64,000 nucleotides of DNA, from the NCBI RefSeq assembly GCF_003046295.1, contig NZ_PZZN01000001.1, forward strand, positions 950,812 to 1,014,811. The letters are read 5' to 3'. Of this stretch, positions 9,661 to 17,943 are shown in pieces (the stretch's first letter is position 1; every line of letters begins with the position of its first letter). The DNA is from Sphingomonas aerolata (GTDB taxonomy: Bacteria > Pseudomonadota > Alphaproteobacteria > Sphingomonadales > Sphingomonadaceae). The notes under the pieces were generated by a model. That model saw only the letters and a list, made by a program, of their open reading frames with translations, did no database searches and was not told where the DNA came from. The position numbers and the translations under genes are program-made.

Positions 9661-10065
9661 ATGATCGACGACCCCAAGGCCACAACCCTCACCATCGCCG
9701 GCCATGCGATCCGCGACATTGCGAGCTTCTACGACGAGATCAACCGCGTCTTCATGGCGGGCGAGGACTGGTCGCTCGGCCCCAGCCTCGATGCGCTCGA
9801 CGACCTGTTCTACGGCAGCTACGGCGCGCTGGCGGGCAAGGCGCCGGTCGTCCTCGTCTGGCAGGATATCGAGACGAGCCGCGCCGCGCTCGGCATCGAC
9901 GCCACCAGAGCCCATCTCCGCGCCAAGCTCCAGAACACGGCCTTCGACGCCGCACGCATCACCGCCCAGCTCGACGCGCTCGAACAGGGCCGCGGCGAGA
10001 CATATTTCGACACCATCCTGACCATCATCGCCGACCACCCGAACATCCACCTCGTCCGCGCCTGA
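9661..10065 (+). CDS. Barstar-family (ribonuclease inhibitor-like) protein
   Basis: The 134-residue cytoplasmic protein contains LTIAGHAIRDIASFYDEINR and SLDALDDLFYGSYG, the two conserved blocks of barstar-like inhibitors. Barstar occludes the active site of barnase-type RNases. I chose the ATG beginning MIDDPKAT; a frame open further upstream (to 9604) has composition unlike the family. No barnase-like toxin gene is next to it: the left neighbour is the phospholipase and the right side carries only a minus-strand mini-ORF. It may be an orphan immunity protein or a housekeeping barstar, which are common in proteobacteria. Confidence 0.75.
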   Translation: MIDDPKATTLTIAGHAIRDIASFYDEINRVFMAGEDWSLGPSLDALDDLFYGSYGALAGKAPVVLVWQDIETSRAALGIDATRAHLRAKLQNTAFDAARITAQLDALEQGRGETYFDTILTIIADHPNIHLVRA

Positions 10066-10080
10066 CACGGCGCAATCGGG

Positions 10081-10167
10081 TTATCGCGGCGTCACCGATG
10101 CGCGAATGTGGAACAGGTTGTCGGCGGCCAGGCCGACGGCGGACAACAATGTAGCTTGGCTTTTCAT
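10081..10167 (-). pseudogene. 28-codon mini-ORF with a strong RBS downstream of the STN TonB receptor; possible gene remnant
   Basis: ATG is preceded by GGGAG at good spacing and encodes MKSQATLLSAVGLAADNLFH followed by eight residues and a TAA. The first 15 residues look like the start of a signal peptide (basic n-region, hydrophobic core), but the core stops after LAAD. It sits 76 nt after the receptor stop, where cargo-processing enzymes are often found. The simplest reading is the 5' end of a secreted-protein gene whose body has been deleted. It could also be a real small peptide. Confidence 0.4.
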
Positions 10168-10243
10168 GCAAACTCCCGTGGCAGCTGTGTGGAGATACGC
10201 CGTACGCCCGCGTCCGCGGCGGGGATCGCCGCGGACGCGAAGG

Positions 10244-13200
10244 TCAGAAGCTGGTGGTCACGCCGAAGGTGAAGATGCGGCCGCTGCGCGTGTAGACGAG
10301 CGTCCGGTCGGCGCTGAGATCGGCGAACTGCTCGATCGGCCGGTTGGTGACGTTGATGCCCTCGATCACGAAGCGCAGATTCTCGACCGGGCTGTAGCGG
10401 ATCTGGAAATCGACGTTGTTGGTCGGCCGGATGCCGTCGCCGACATTGGCGTTGCTGCCCGCGCCGGTGATGTAGCGGCTGCGATAGGCGGTCGACACGC
10501 GCGCGCCGAACCGCTCGGTCTCGAAATACAGCGTCGCGTTGGCGGCCCATTTCGACAGGTTGAACAGCGGGATGGTCTGGGCGACGCCATTGTAGATCGC
10601 CTTCTGGTCGCCATCGATCCAGGTGCCGTTGGCGACCACGCCGAAATGGTCGAACGGCGCGGGCAGGAAGGTGAAGTCGTGCTGGACCGCGGCCTCGACC
10701 CCGCGGATGCTGGCGCCGTCGCCATTGACGGGCCGCGTATAGTTGTACGGCGTGGTGCCGTCCTGCCCCGGCAGCAGCAGCGAGACCGGGAAGCCGGTGG
10801 CGCTGTAGGGCACCTGCGACGTCTCCGAGGTGATGAAGCTCGCCAGATCCTTCCAGAACACGCCGACCGATGCGAAGCCGTTGCGATCCATATAATATTC
10901 GAGCCCGCCTTCCACGGATGTCGAGCGGAACGGCTGGAGGTTGGGGTTGCCGACCGACACCGTACCGCCGAACGGCGCGACCGTCAGCGTGCCCGCGGCG
11001 GCAAGCTGCGGCAGGCCGGGACGGTTGACGTTGCGGCTCGCCGACGCGCGCGCGATCAGCTTGGGCGTGAGGTCGAGCGCGATGTTGAGCGCGGGCAGCC
11101 AGTCGTCGTTGCTGGTCTTGACCGTCACGGGCTGGAGCACCGTGACGCCGTTGGTCGCGGTGGCGAGCGACCCGCTGGAGACCAGCGCGGTATGATAATA
11201 GCGCACGCCCGCATTGCCGCGCAGCCGCATCGAGCCGAGTTCGGTATCCAGATCGAGCTGCGTGAAGCCCGCCCAGCTCGTCTCGCGGATACGGAAGTCG
11301 CTGCCCGCGGTCAGGTTCGCCGCGGTCAGGTTCCGGTTGTTGCCGAGCAGCGCGTAGATGCCTGCGACGTCGCCGCCGATATAGGGAATCAGGCTGTCGC
11401 GGTTGATCACGTATTTCAGCGCGTCGGGTACCGCGCGGTCGCTGGTCGCCTGCGTCCCGTAGAAGATGTTGGTGAGATACTGGTACCCGCTGTTGGTGAA
11501 GCGCTTATACTCGCCGCCGAGCTCGAGCTTCAGGATCGGCGACACCGTATAGACCGCCTGGAGCTGGCCGTTGCGATAGGCGTTGTCGATCGTGTTTTCC
11601 TGCGTCACCAGCCGCTGGACGTTCCAGTTCGCCGGCTTGGTCAGGTCGAAGCCATAGGTGTTGACCGGGATCGTCGGCTGCATGTCGAAACTGAACGCGG
11701 TGTTGCGCGCCTGCAGGAAGATCTTGTCGAACGTCGGCTGCGCGAACGCCGACTTCTGATAGCCGGCGAGCGCGGTCAGCGTCAGGCGATCGCCGACCTT
11801 CCATTCGGCATTGGCCACCGCCTGATAGAAATCGGTCTGGTTCTCGACCCGGTGATGCTCGGTCCGCTGGTCGATCCCGGTATAGCTGGCGGCGACGAGC
11901 GAATTGCCCTGGATCGTCGCGGAGCGGATGACCTGCGTCCCGCTGACATTGCCGGTCAGCGCGTTATAGCCGCCCGCCGCGATCGCCCAGTCGTCACGCT
12001 TGTCGGCAAGGTGTCCGTAGAGCAGGTCGACATCCAGCTTGAACCGATCGCCCGGATGATATTGCAGCGCGCTGGTGACGCCGATCCGCTCGCGGTCGGT
12101 GTACCAGGTCGAGGGCGACTGCGCCTGCGGTGCGAAGATCGTGCCGCCGCGCAGCAGCGCGCGCGTCGCCGCATCGATCTCGGGCCCGATATTGTTCGCG
12201 CCGTAGGTGACCTTGCCCCAGTTCCAGTTGCGATAGCCATATTCGTTGTTGCGGATCTTCGAATAGGCGACCGAGACGAGCGCGCCGAAATCGCCCTGGC
12301 GCTGCGAGAACAGCCCGACGAGCCGCGGGGTGATGCCGCTGGTCTGGTCGTTGGTCTGGCCCTTGGCCGACAGCACGATCTTCTGGCCGTCATAGTCGAA
12401 CGGCTTGGCGGTGAAGAGCTGGACCGTCCCGGCAATGCCGCCCTCGTCCTGATTGGCGGCATAGCTCTTCTGCACGCTGACGCGGTTGAACAGCTCGGAC
12501 GCGAACAGGCTGAAGTCGAAGCCGCGGCTGCGGCTGACGTTGCCGCGATTGTCCATCCCCGACGCGGTATTGCCGAGCACCTCCATGCCGTTCAGCTGGG
12601 TGCGCGTGAAATCGGGGCCGAGCCCGCGCAGCGCGATCTGGCGGCCTTCGCCGGTGTCGCGGGTGATCGCGACGCCGGGGACGCGTTGCAGCGCTTCGGC
12701 GAGATTGAGGTCGGGAAAGGCGGCGATGTCGGACGCGACGATATTGTCCTCGGTCCCGACCGCGCGGCGCTTGAGCTCCTGCGCGGCGAGCAGGCTGCGG
12801 CGATAGCCGTTGACGACGATGTCGTCGGCGACCGCGACCGGGTCGGCTGCCAGCGCCGACACGCCCCCCGCGACGGCCCCCGCAACCGCCGGCGTGGCTA
12901 CCGGCGCGGGTGCGCTGACGGTGCGCAGGCCCGGGCGCGGCGGCGCGCGCCGCAGGACCAGCACGCCGTTGCTCTCGACCGGGTGAAGGCCCGTGCCGCG
13001 CAACAGCACGGCGAGGGCCGCCGGCGCGGTCAGCCGCCCGCTCACCCCCTTGGTCCGCTGTCCCTGGATCAGCGCGGGCGCCGCGATCACCTGCATCCCC
13101 GTCGCGCTCGAATAGGCCGACAGCGCCGCCGCGAGGTCGCCTGCGGGAATGGCGAACGCGCGTGCCCCCGCCGACTGCGTGCCCGCCGGCCGGGCGTGTG

Positions 13201-13267
13201 CCGCCGCTGGCGCCATAAGCACGCATACCGCCAGAGCGAGTGCCGACGTTCCGTAAAACCGCGTCAT
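10244..13267 (-). CDS. TonB-dependent receptor with N-terminal STN signalling domain (FecA-like)
   Basis: The 1007-residue protein has a signal peptide (LALAVCVLMAPAAAHA). An STN domain at about residues 40-110 (FAIPAGDLAAALSAYSSATG, LRGTGLHPVESNGVLVL) is followed by an Ala/Pro/Val linker, a plug domain (residues about 150-270; VPGVAITRDTGEGRQIALRG) and a large barrel ending in the aromatic TSF. STN domains contact a FecR-type anti-sigma factor. The matching fecR and ECF sigma genes lie immediately upstream on the same strand with an 80-bp gap, so ligand binding should switch on this operon. The ligand is not evident; the large barrel fits the oligosaccharide or siderophore class. Confidence 0.93.
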   Translation of the reverse strand: MTRFYGTSALALAVCVLMAPAAAHARPAGTQSAGARAFAIPAGDLAAALSAYSSATGMQVIAAPALIQGQRTKGVSGRLTAPAALAVLLRGTGLHPVESNGVLVLRRAPPRPGLRTVSAPAPVATPAVAGAVAGGVSALAADPVAVADDIVVNGYRRSLLAAQELKRRAVGTEDNIVASDIAAFPDLNLAEALQRVPGVAITRDTGEGRQIALRGLGPDFTRTQLNGMEVLGNTASGMDNRGNVSRSRGFDFSLFASELFNRVSVQKSYAANQDEGGIAGTVQLFTAKPFDYDGQKIVLSAKGQTNDQTSGITPRLVGLFSQRQGDFGALVSVAYSKIRNNEYGYRNWNWGKVTYGANNIGPEIDAATRALLRGGTIFAPQAQSPSTWYTDRERIGVTSALQYHPGDRFKLDVDLLYGHLADKRDDWAIAAGGYNALTGNVSGTQVIRSATIQGNSLVAASYTGIDQRTEHHRVENQTDFYQAVANAEWKVGDRLTLTALAGYQKSAFAQPTFDKIFLQARNTAFSFDMQPTIPVNTYGFDLTKPANWNVQRLVTQENTIDNAYRNGQLQAVYTVSPILKLELGGEYKRFTNSGYQYLTNIFYGTQATSDRAVPDALKYVINRDSLIPYIGGDVAGIYALLGNNRNLTAANLTAGSDFRIRETSWAGFTQLDLDTELGSMRLRGNAGVRYYHTALVSSGSLATATNGVTVLQPVTVKTSNDDWLPALNIALDLTPKLIARASASRNVNRPGLPQLAAAGTLTVAPFGGTVSVGNPNLQPFRSTSVEGGLEYYMDRNGFASVGVFWKDLASFITSETSQVPYSATGFPVSLLLPGQDGTTPYNYTRPVNGDGASIRGVEAAVQHDFTFLPAPFDHFGVVANGTWIDGDQKAIYNGVAQTIPLFNLSKWAANATLYFETERFGARVSTAYRSRYITGAGSNANVGDGIRPTNNVDFQIRYSPVENLRFVIEGINVTNRPIEQFADLSADRTLVYTRSGRIFTFGVTTSF

Positions 13268-13347
13268 GATAATCCCCCGTCATGGCGCCCCCACGCGCCA
13301 TTCGGGAGGAAGACGGCGCAGCCCGACGGATCCGGACAGTGTTTATT

Positions 13348-14238
13348 TCAGCGTGCGGTTTCGAGCGCGAGCCCCCCGTCCCGCTCGACCACCGCGAACC
13401 CGAACCCTCCGCCGATCGCCGCCAGGAGCTGGCGCGGATGATCGGTCCGGAAACGGCCGAACACCGTCGTCGAGGCGAGCGGCTCGGCAGGGCGCGCGAT
13501 CCGGACGCCGCCCTGCCGGTCGAGGATCTCGACCAGATCGTCGAGCCGCATGCCCGCGGTGTCGATCCAGCCCTGACGCCAGTCGGGCAGCCCCGGATCG
13601 AAGCGCTCGGGTACCGCGGTCACGCCGCCGCGGATGCTGCTGCGATAGCCCGCGCGGACCACGACGCCGCGCCGCGCGCCTGCTGACGCGGGGTCGAGCG
13701 GGTCGAACCCGACCGCGCCGCGATAGACCGCCAGCGCGACCTGCCGCCGCGTCAGATCCAGGTCGAACGCGGTGCCGAACACGCGCGTCCGGCTGGCCCC
13801 CGCACGCACGACGAAGGGGCGCGCGGCATCGTGGCGCACGTCGAAGAACGCCTGGCCCGCCAGCAGCCGGGCACTGCGCCCGGCGGTCGTGTAGACGACC
13901 TGCAGTCGCGTCGCACCGTTCAGCCGGACGGTGGTGCCGTCCGCCAGCGTCGCGGTCGCGCGCTCGCCGGCCCGCGTCGCGAACAGCTGCGGCGACGGTG
14001 CCACCGCGGCGGGCGGCGGGGCCATGCGGAGGCCGAGGGCGAGCAGTACGGCGACGACCGGCGCGGTCGTGGCCGCGACGACGACGGACCGCCGCCGCCT
14101 GAGCGCGCGGACCTGCTCGTCCGACAGCCGGCCACAGTGCAGGGCGGCAGTCCGCAGCGCATCGGTCAGCGCGGCATCGGTCACGGCCGCGCCCCCGCCC
14201 CCGCTGCTGCTGCTGCTGCTGCTGCTGCCCGCGGTCAC
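13348..14238 (-). CDS. FecR-family anti-sigma regulator
   Basis: The protein has about 296 residues. A short cytoplasmic N-terminus contains a run of eight serines then four glycines. One TM helix follows (VVVAATTAPVVAVLLALGL), then the periplasmic FecR domain (ATLADGTTVRLNGATRLQV, LLAGQAFFDVRHDAARPFVV) and a C-terminal DUF4974-like domain (MRLDDLVEILDRQGGVRI, RFRTDHPRQLLAAIGGGF). The start is a GTG that overlaps the sigma-factor stop (GTGA). It holds the sigma factor inactive until signalled by the STN receptor encoded downstream. The serine run is encoded by a (GCT)8 microsatellite on the plus strand. Confidence 0.9.
   Translation of the reverse strand: MTAGSSSSSSSSGGGGAAVTDAALTDALRTAALHCGRLSDEQVRALRRRRSVVVAATTAPVVAVLLALGLRMAPPPAAVAPSPQLFATRAGERATATLADGTTVRLNGATRLQVVYTTAGRSARLLAGQAFFDVRHDAARPFVVRAGASRTRVFGTAFDLDLTRRQVALAVYRGAVGFDPLDPASAGARRGVVVRAGYRSSIRGGVTAVPERFDPGLPDWRQGWIDTAGMRLDDLVEILDRQGGVRIARPAEPLASTTVFGRFRTDHPRQLLAAIGGGFGFAVVERDGGLALETAR
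14203..14226. repeat. (GCT)8 trinucleotide microsatellite in fecR
   Basis: Eight perfect GCT units on the plus strand, read AGC on the coding strand, give eight consecutive serines within the first 15 residues of the FecR-like protein. Length changes by slippage would stay in frame. Confidence 0.95.
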
Positions 14239-14801
14239 GCCCCCGCCTCCATCGTGAAACCCCGCCGCGCCAGCGCGGTGCGAAGGTCGGCAAAGGCCCG
14301 GACGACGTGTTTCTCGACCGCGGCGGTGCTCATGTCGAGCCGATCGGCGATCGCCGCGGTGGTGAGCCCGTCCAGCCGTCGGCGCAGGAATATCTCGCGG
14401 CGCAGCGGCGGCATGCGTTCGAGCGCGCCCGCCATCAGCGCGACCGCGCGGCGGAACGCCACCACCCGATCCGCCGCCGGCAGCGGACAGACCATCGCCT
14501 CGTCCAGCTCGACATGCGCACCGCGCCGGGCGACGCGGTGATGATCGCGCAGCAGATTGCGCGCGATCGCGAAGCAGAGTGCCTTGACGTCCTCGACCCG
14601 CGCGCTCGCCTGATAGGTGAACAGCCGCAGATAGGTTTCCTGCACGACGTCGTCGCCGTCGGCGTGATGCCCCAGCCGCCCGTGCACGAACGCACGCAGC
14701 GCGCGTGACAGCGCCGCGTCCGGGCATTGCATCGCCAGCGCCGGCGTCACCGGCCGGTGCTCGCCGACGCCCCTGAAAACCCCCGCGTCCCTGTTCACCA
14801 C
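14235..14801 (-). CDS. ECF-type RNA polymerase sigma factor (FecI-like)
   Basis: The protein has about 188 residues with sigma region 2 (ADGDDVVQETYLRLFTYQ), region 2.4 (ALCFAIARNLLRDHHRVARR) and a C-terminal region 4 helix-turn-helix (LTTAAIADRLDMSTAAVEKH). It is the partner of the overlapping fecR gene and probably drives the receptor gene. The start is uncertain: tandem GTG codons at 14801/14798 follow a G-rich RBS (GCGGGGGGC), whereas a further GTG at 14858 would add 19 residues of unlikely composition. The window shows no recognisable self-promoter. Confidence 0.88.
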   Translation of the reverse strand: MVNRDAGVFRGVGEHRPVTPALAMQCPDAALSRALRAFVHGRLGHHADGDDVVQETYLRLFTYQASARVEDVKALCFAIARNLLRDHHRVARRGAHVELDEAMVCPLPAADRVVAFRRAVALMAGALERMPPLRREIFLRRRLDGLTTAAIADRLDMSTAAVEKHVVRAFADLRTALARRGFTMEAGA

Positions 14802-15019
14802 GCCCCCCGCTTGCGATTCGGGGCGTCTTATGCGTCCATCGTGAAGCCGGGATGACACCGCGCAGCCGCGCGGGTCTTGGCAGGCGCGACCATGCGGCGA
14901 GATCGATCGCAGGGGTAGATCGTTACCAAGTTATACTCGATCACCGTATTGCGACTATCGCGCGTCGCATCCATGCTGATAGTGGCGGCCCTACCAGACG
15001 GCGTCGGAAAGCTCCTGAA

Positions 15020-16327
15020 TTGACTGTTGCAGGGCGGCATATCGCCATCATCGCGCCGCCGACCGCCGGGCACCTCAATCCTCTGGTCGCGCTGGGCACA
15101 TCGCTCGTCGCCGCGGGGCACCGGGTGACGCTGGTGCATATGGCCGACGTCGCGGCGATGCTGCCTCGCGGCGACGTCGCGTTCGCGCCGCTCGACCATC
15201 CCGCCGATCGCCAGGGCCTGCTGGCCGAACATTATCGCAAGCTCGCCCAGCCATCGGGGCCGGTCGGACTGCCGCGCATGATCCGCAGCACCGCGGCGAT
15301 GACCGAGCTCCTGCTCGCGGCGCTGCCGGCCACCCTCACGCGGCTCGGCGTCGATGCGGTCGTGGCGGATTCGGTCGAGCCGGCGGGGGCGCTGGTGGCA
15401 CGGCATCTCGGCCTGCCGTTCGTGACCGCGATCACCGGGCTCCCGCTGCTCCGCGAGCCGATGATCCCCCCGCCCTTTCTCGGCTGGGCCTACCGGGCCG
15501 ATGCGCTCGGGCGGAATCGCAACAATGGCGGCTATGCGGTCAGCGACCTGCTGATGCGCCCGGTGACCCGCATCGTGACGACCTATGCGCAGCTTTGGGG
15601 GCTCGATCCCGACCCGCAGCAGCAATGGTCCGACCGCCTGCAGATCGCGCAATGCCCGGCAGGGCTCGACTTTCCGCGCACCGCCCTGCCACCCAGCTTC
15701 CGGTACGGCGCGCCGTGGCGCCTCGACGAACCCGTGGACGACATCCCCGAAAGCGACGGCCGACCGCTGATATATTGCTCGCTCGGCTCGCTCCAGGGCG
15801 CGCGCCGGTCGCTGTTCGCCGCGATGACCGCCGCCTGTGCTGCGGTCGGCGCGCGCGCGGTGGTCGCGCATGGTGGCGGCCTGAGCGACGGCGACGCGGC
15901 CTCGCTGCCCGGCGACCCGCTGATCCGCGCCTTCTGGTCGCAGACGCGTATCCTGCCGCACTGTTCGGCAGCCATCCTCCACGGCGGCTTCAACACCGTG
16001 CTCGACGCGCTCGCGGCGGGCGTGCCGATCGTCACCGTGCCGCTGGCGTTCGAACAGCCGGCGACCGCGGCGCGGCTGAAGCGGATCGGCGCGGCGCGCA
16101 TCGTGGCCGCCGCCGACGCCGCCAGAGGCGGGCTCGAACCCGCGCTGCGCCATGTCCTGACCGATCCGGGCTATCGCCGCGCGGCCGGCCTGCTCGCGGC
16201 GGAGATGGCGATGGCGGGGGGCGCCGCCGACGCGGCCGCGTGCGTCGAGACGGCGCTGCGCGACGACGCGATCGTTACGCCGGCAGGCCTGGACCTGGCT
16301 GAGGACAGGGCTGCCTGCGCTGCGTGA
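15020..16327 (+). CDS. crtX: MGT-type glycosyltransferase, zeaxanthin glucosyltransferase-like
   Basis: The 435-residue GT-B fold protein has the N-terminal motif HIAIIAPPTAGHLNPLVAL and the UDP-sugar signature HGGFNTVLDALAAGVPIVTV about 100 residues before the end. Both are typical of CrtX, which glucosylates carotenoid 3-hydroxyl groups. I chose a TTG start preceded by GGAAAG because no ATG fits; the frame upstream of it is Arg-rich read-through. Location about 1.1 kb before crtZ-crtW supports a carotenoid role, though a PAP2 gene on the other strand lies between. A macrolide-type transferase is the alternative. Its 3' end overlaps the PAP2 gene by 53 nt. Confidence 0.75.
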   Translation: MTVAGRHIAIIAPPTAGHLNPLVALGTSLVAAGHRVTLVHMADVAAMLPRGDVAFAPLDHPADRQGLLAEHYRKLAQPSGPVGLPRMIRSTAAMTELLLAALPATLTRLGVDAVVADSVEPAGALVARHLGLPFVTAITGLPLLREPMIPPPFLGWAYRADALGRNRNNGGYAVSDLLMRPVTRIVTTYAQLWGLDPDPQQQWSDRLQIAQCPAGLDFPRTALPPSFRYGAPWRLDEPVDDIPESDGRPLIYCSLGSLQGARRSLFAAMTAACAAVGARAVVAHGGGLSDGDAASLPGDPLIRAFWSQTRILPHCSAAILHGGFNTVLDALAAGVPIVTVPLAFEQPATAARLKRIGAARIVAAADAARGGLEPALRHVLTDPGYRRAAGLLAAEMAMAGGAADAAACVETALRDDAIVTPAGLDLAEDRAACAA

Positions 16328-17249
16328 GGCGCTGCGCCGCGACGATCGCGGGCGGCGCGAGTAGCAGCCCCATCAGCACGTCGACCCCGTAGTGACCGCC
16401 GAACACCGGTGTCGCGACGATCGTCAGGATCGCCCAAGCGCGGCCCGGTCCGGCAAGCCGCGGCATCGCACCGAAGGCCCAGATGAAGATCGCGGCGAGC
16501 GTCGCATGGAAACTGGGAAAGCTGACGATCCCCATCAGCATGGTGAGATCGAGCACGCGCAGCGATCCGTCGCGCAGCCCTGAGATCAACCCCTGCTCCA
16601 TCCACGCGATCGACGGCCAGAGATGCACGTAGCGCGCCGGGTCGAACAGGTTTCCCATCGCGGGCGTCAGACCCGAGATGAGGATCGTGACGAACCCCGA
16701 CAGGATCGCGGCGCACACCATCGTCCGCAGCGTGTCGAACTTCCCCATCCCGCTCAGCGCGACGATGACCACGATCATCTGCACCGTCAGGCTGTGATAG
16801 GCGAGGCCCAGTAGCCAGATCAGCGGCGGACATTGGTCGAGCAACGCGAGCACGACCGGCCAGTCGAAGCCGACCGCACGATCCGCCGCCGCCAGCCGGG
16901 CATCCCACAAGGTGCCGGACTTCGCGGCCAGCGCATAGGCGAGGACCACGCCGAACAGCGTGAACAGCGTCATCTGCAGAAACGCCCTCGCCCCCGCGGC
17001 AAGCCGCGGTCGCGCGCTATACCGGCCGATCGCCAGCGCGCCGCCCAGCGCGAGCAGCGACAGGATCGCCGGCACCGCCCGCAGCGGATCGACCGTGAAC
17101 CGGTCATCCTGCTGCGCGACGAGGAAACTGAGCATCATGGCTGCGACCAGCAACCAGGACGGGGTGTCGCGGTGGTCGGCACGGAAATTCGAAGCGGGCA
17201 TCGGGGTCGAACGCAGCGTCCCGCCCTGCGGTGCCGCGATCGATCGCAT
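16275..17249 (-). CDS. PAP2-superfamily integral membrane phosphatase/transferase
   Basis: The protein has up to 324 residues with six or more TM segments. It carries PAP2 catalytic motifs FPSFHA (motif with active-site His) and GGHYGVDVLMG near the C-terminus. The spacing resembles the Aur1/inositolphosphotransferase-like branch, which moves phospho-head-groups between lipids. The start may be the ATG at 17201 (MPASNFRADH) rather than 17249. It is convergent with, and overlaps, the crtX-like gene. Whether it is tied to carotenoid or sphingolipid metabolism cannot be told from sequence. Confidence 0.8.
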   Translation of the reverse strand: MRSIAAPQGGTLRSTPMPASNFRADHRDTPSWLLVAAMMLSFLVAQQDDRFTVDPLRAVPAILSLLALGGALAIGRYSARPRLAAGARAFLQMTLFTLFGVVLAYALAAKSGTLWDARLAAADRAVGFDWPVVLALLDQCPPLIWLLGLAYHSLTVQMIVVIVALSGMGKFDTLRTMVCAAILSGFVTILISGLTPAMGNLFDPARYVHLWPSIAWMEQGLISGLRDGSLRVLDLTMLMGIVSFPSFHATLAAIFIWAFGAMPRLAGPGRAWAILTIVATPVFGGHYGVDVLMGLLLAPPAIVAAQRLTQRRQPCPQPGPGLPA

Positions 17250-17415
17250 CCATATGATTTACCTGTGTATGCCACCGCCGGCCCGCGGCCGCCGACGCGG
17301 TGCCGCGCGTGCTTTTATGGCGGCGCGCCCTCGCATCGTCCGCCCCGAACGGTTATATATACGCCATGTTGAATGCACTGCTTCTGGTCAGCGCCGATTT
17401 GCCCGATCGCGCGTC

Positions 17416-17943
17416 GTGACCTGGGTCGAGAAACTGGCGATCGTCGTCGGCATGGTCCTGTTCATGGAGTGCTTCGCCTGGGCGACGCACCGCTATGTGA
17501 TGCACGGCTGGGGCTGGGGCTGGCACAAGTCGCATCACGAGGAGCATGAGGGCTGGTTCGAGAAGAACGACCTTTATGCGATCGTCTTCGCGATCGTCCC
17601 GATCGTGCTGTTCGTCGTCGGGCTCTGGTACCCGGCGCTGTGGTGGGCGGCGCTCGGCATCACCGTCTATGGCGGCATCTACGCCTTCGTCCATGACATG
17701 CTCGTGCATCAGCGCGGCGGCTTCCGCTGGGTCCCCAAACAGGGCTATTTCAAACGGCTGCTCCAGGCGCATCGCCTGCATCACGCGGTCGAGGGCAAGG
17801 ACGGCACCGTCAGCCACGGCTTCCTGTTCGCGCGCAAGCCCGCGGTGCTGAAGGCGCAGTTGCGCGCCAATGCCGATGCGCAGCGTCGTTCGGCCCGTCC
17901 CGCGCGGACCCCGAACACCAGTCCGGCAGACCAGCGCGGGTGA
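17416..17943 (+). CDS. crtZ: Beta-carotene 3-hydroxylase
   Basis: The protein has about 175 residues. It carries the di-iron histidine clusters of CrtZ: HRYVMHGWGWGWHKSHHEEH near residue 25, and LQAHRLHHAVEGKDG towards the end. It hydroxylates C3 of beta-ionone rings to form zeaxanthin, or astaxanthin when combined with CrtW. I selected the GTG (VTWVEKLAIVVGM) because it gives the usual family length; the frame further upstream has no homologous sequence. Its stop overlaps the crtW GTG start by 4 nt (GTGA). Confidence 0.93.
   Translation: MTWVEKLAIVVGMVLFMECFAWATHRYVMHGWGWGWHKSHHEEHEGWFEKNDLYAIVFAIVPIVLFVVGLWYPALWWAALGITVYGGIYAFVHDMLVHQRGGFRWVPKQGYFKRLLQAHRLHHAVEGKDGTVSHGFLFARKPAVLKAQLRANADAQRRSARPARTPNTSPADQRG

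Noticed and set aside
9514..10068. Minus-strand frame opposite barstar
   Set aside because: Mirror of the barstar gene with poor composition and no recognisable domain.
5410..13441. Long plus-strand frames opposite the TonB receptors (5410-7689, 10106-13441)
   Set aside because: Same reason: antisense of well-supported receptors, extreme composition, no start signals.
14852..15019. N-terminal extension of the crtX-like protein from 14852
   Set aside because: The extension is Arg-rich and unlike any glycosyltransferase start, whereas the TTG at 15020 has an RBS and gives the family length.
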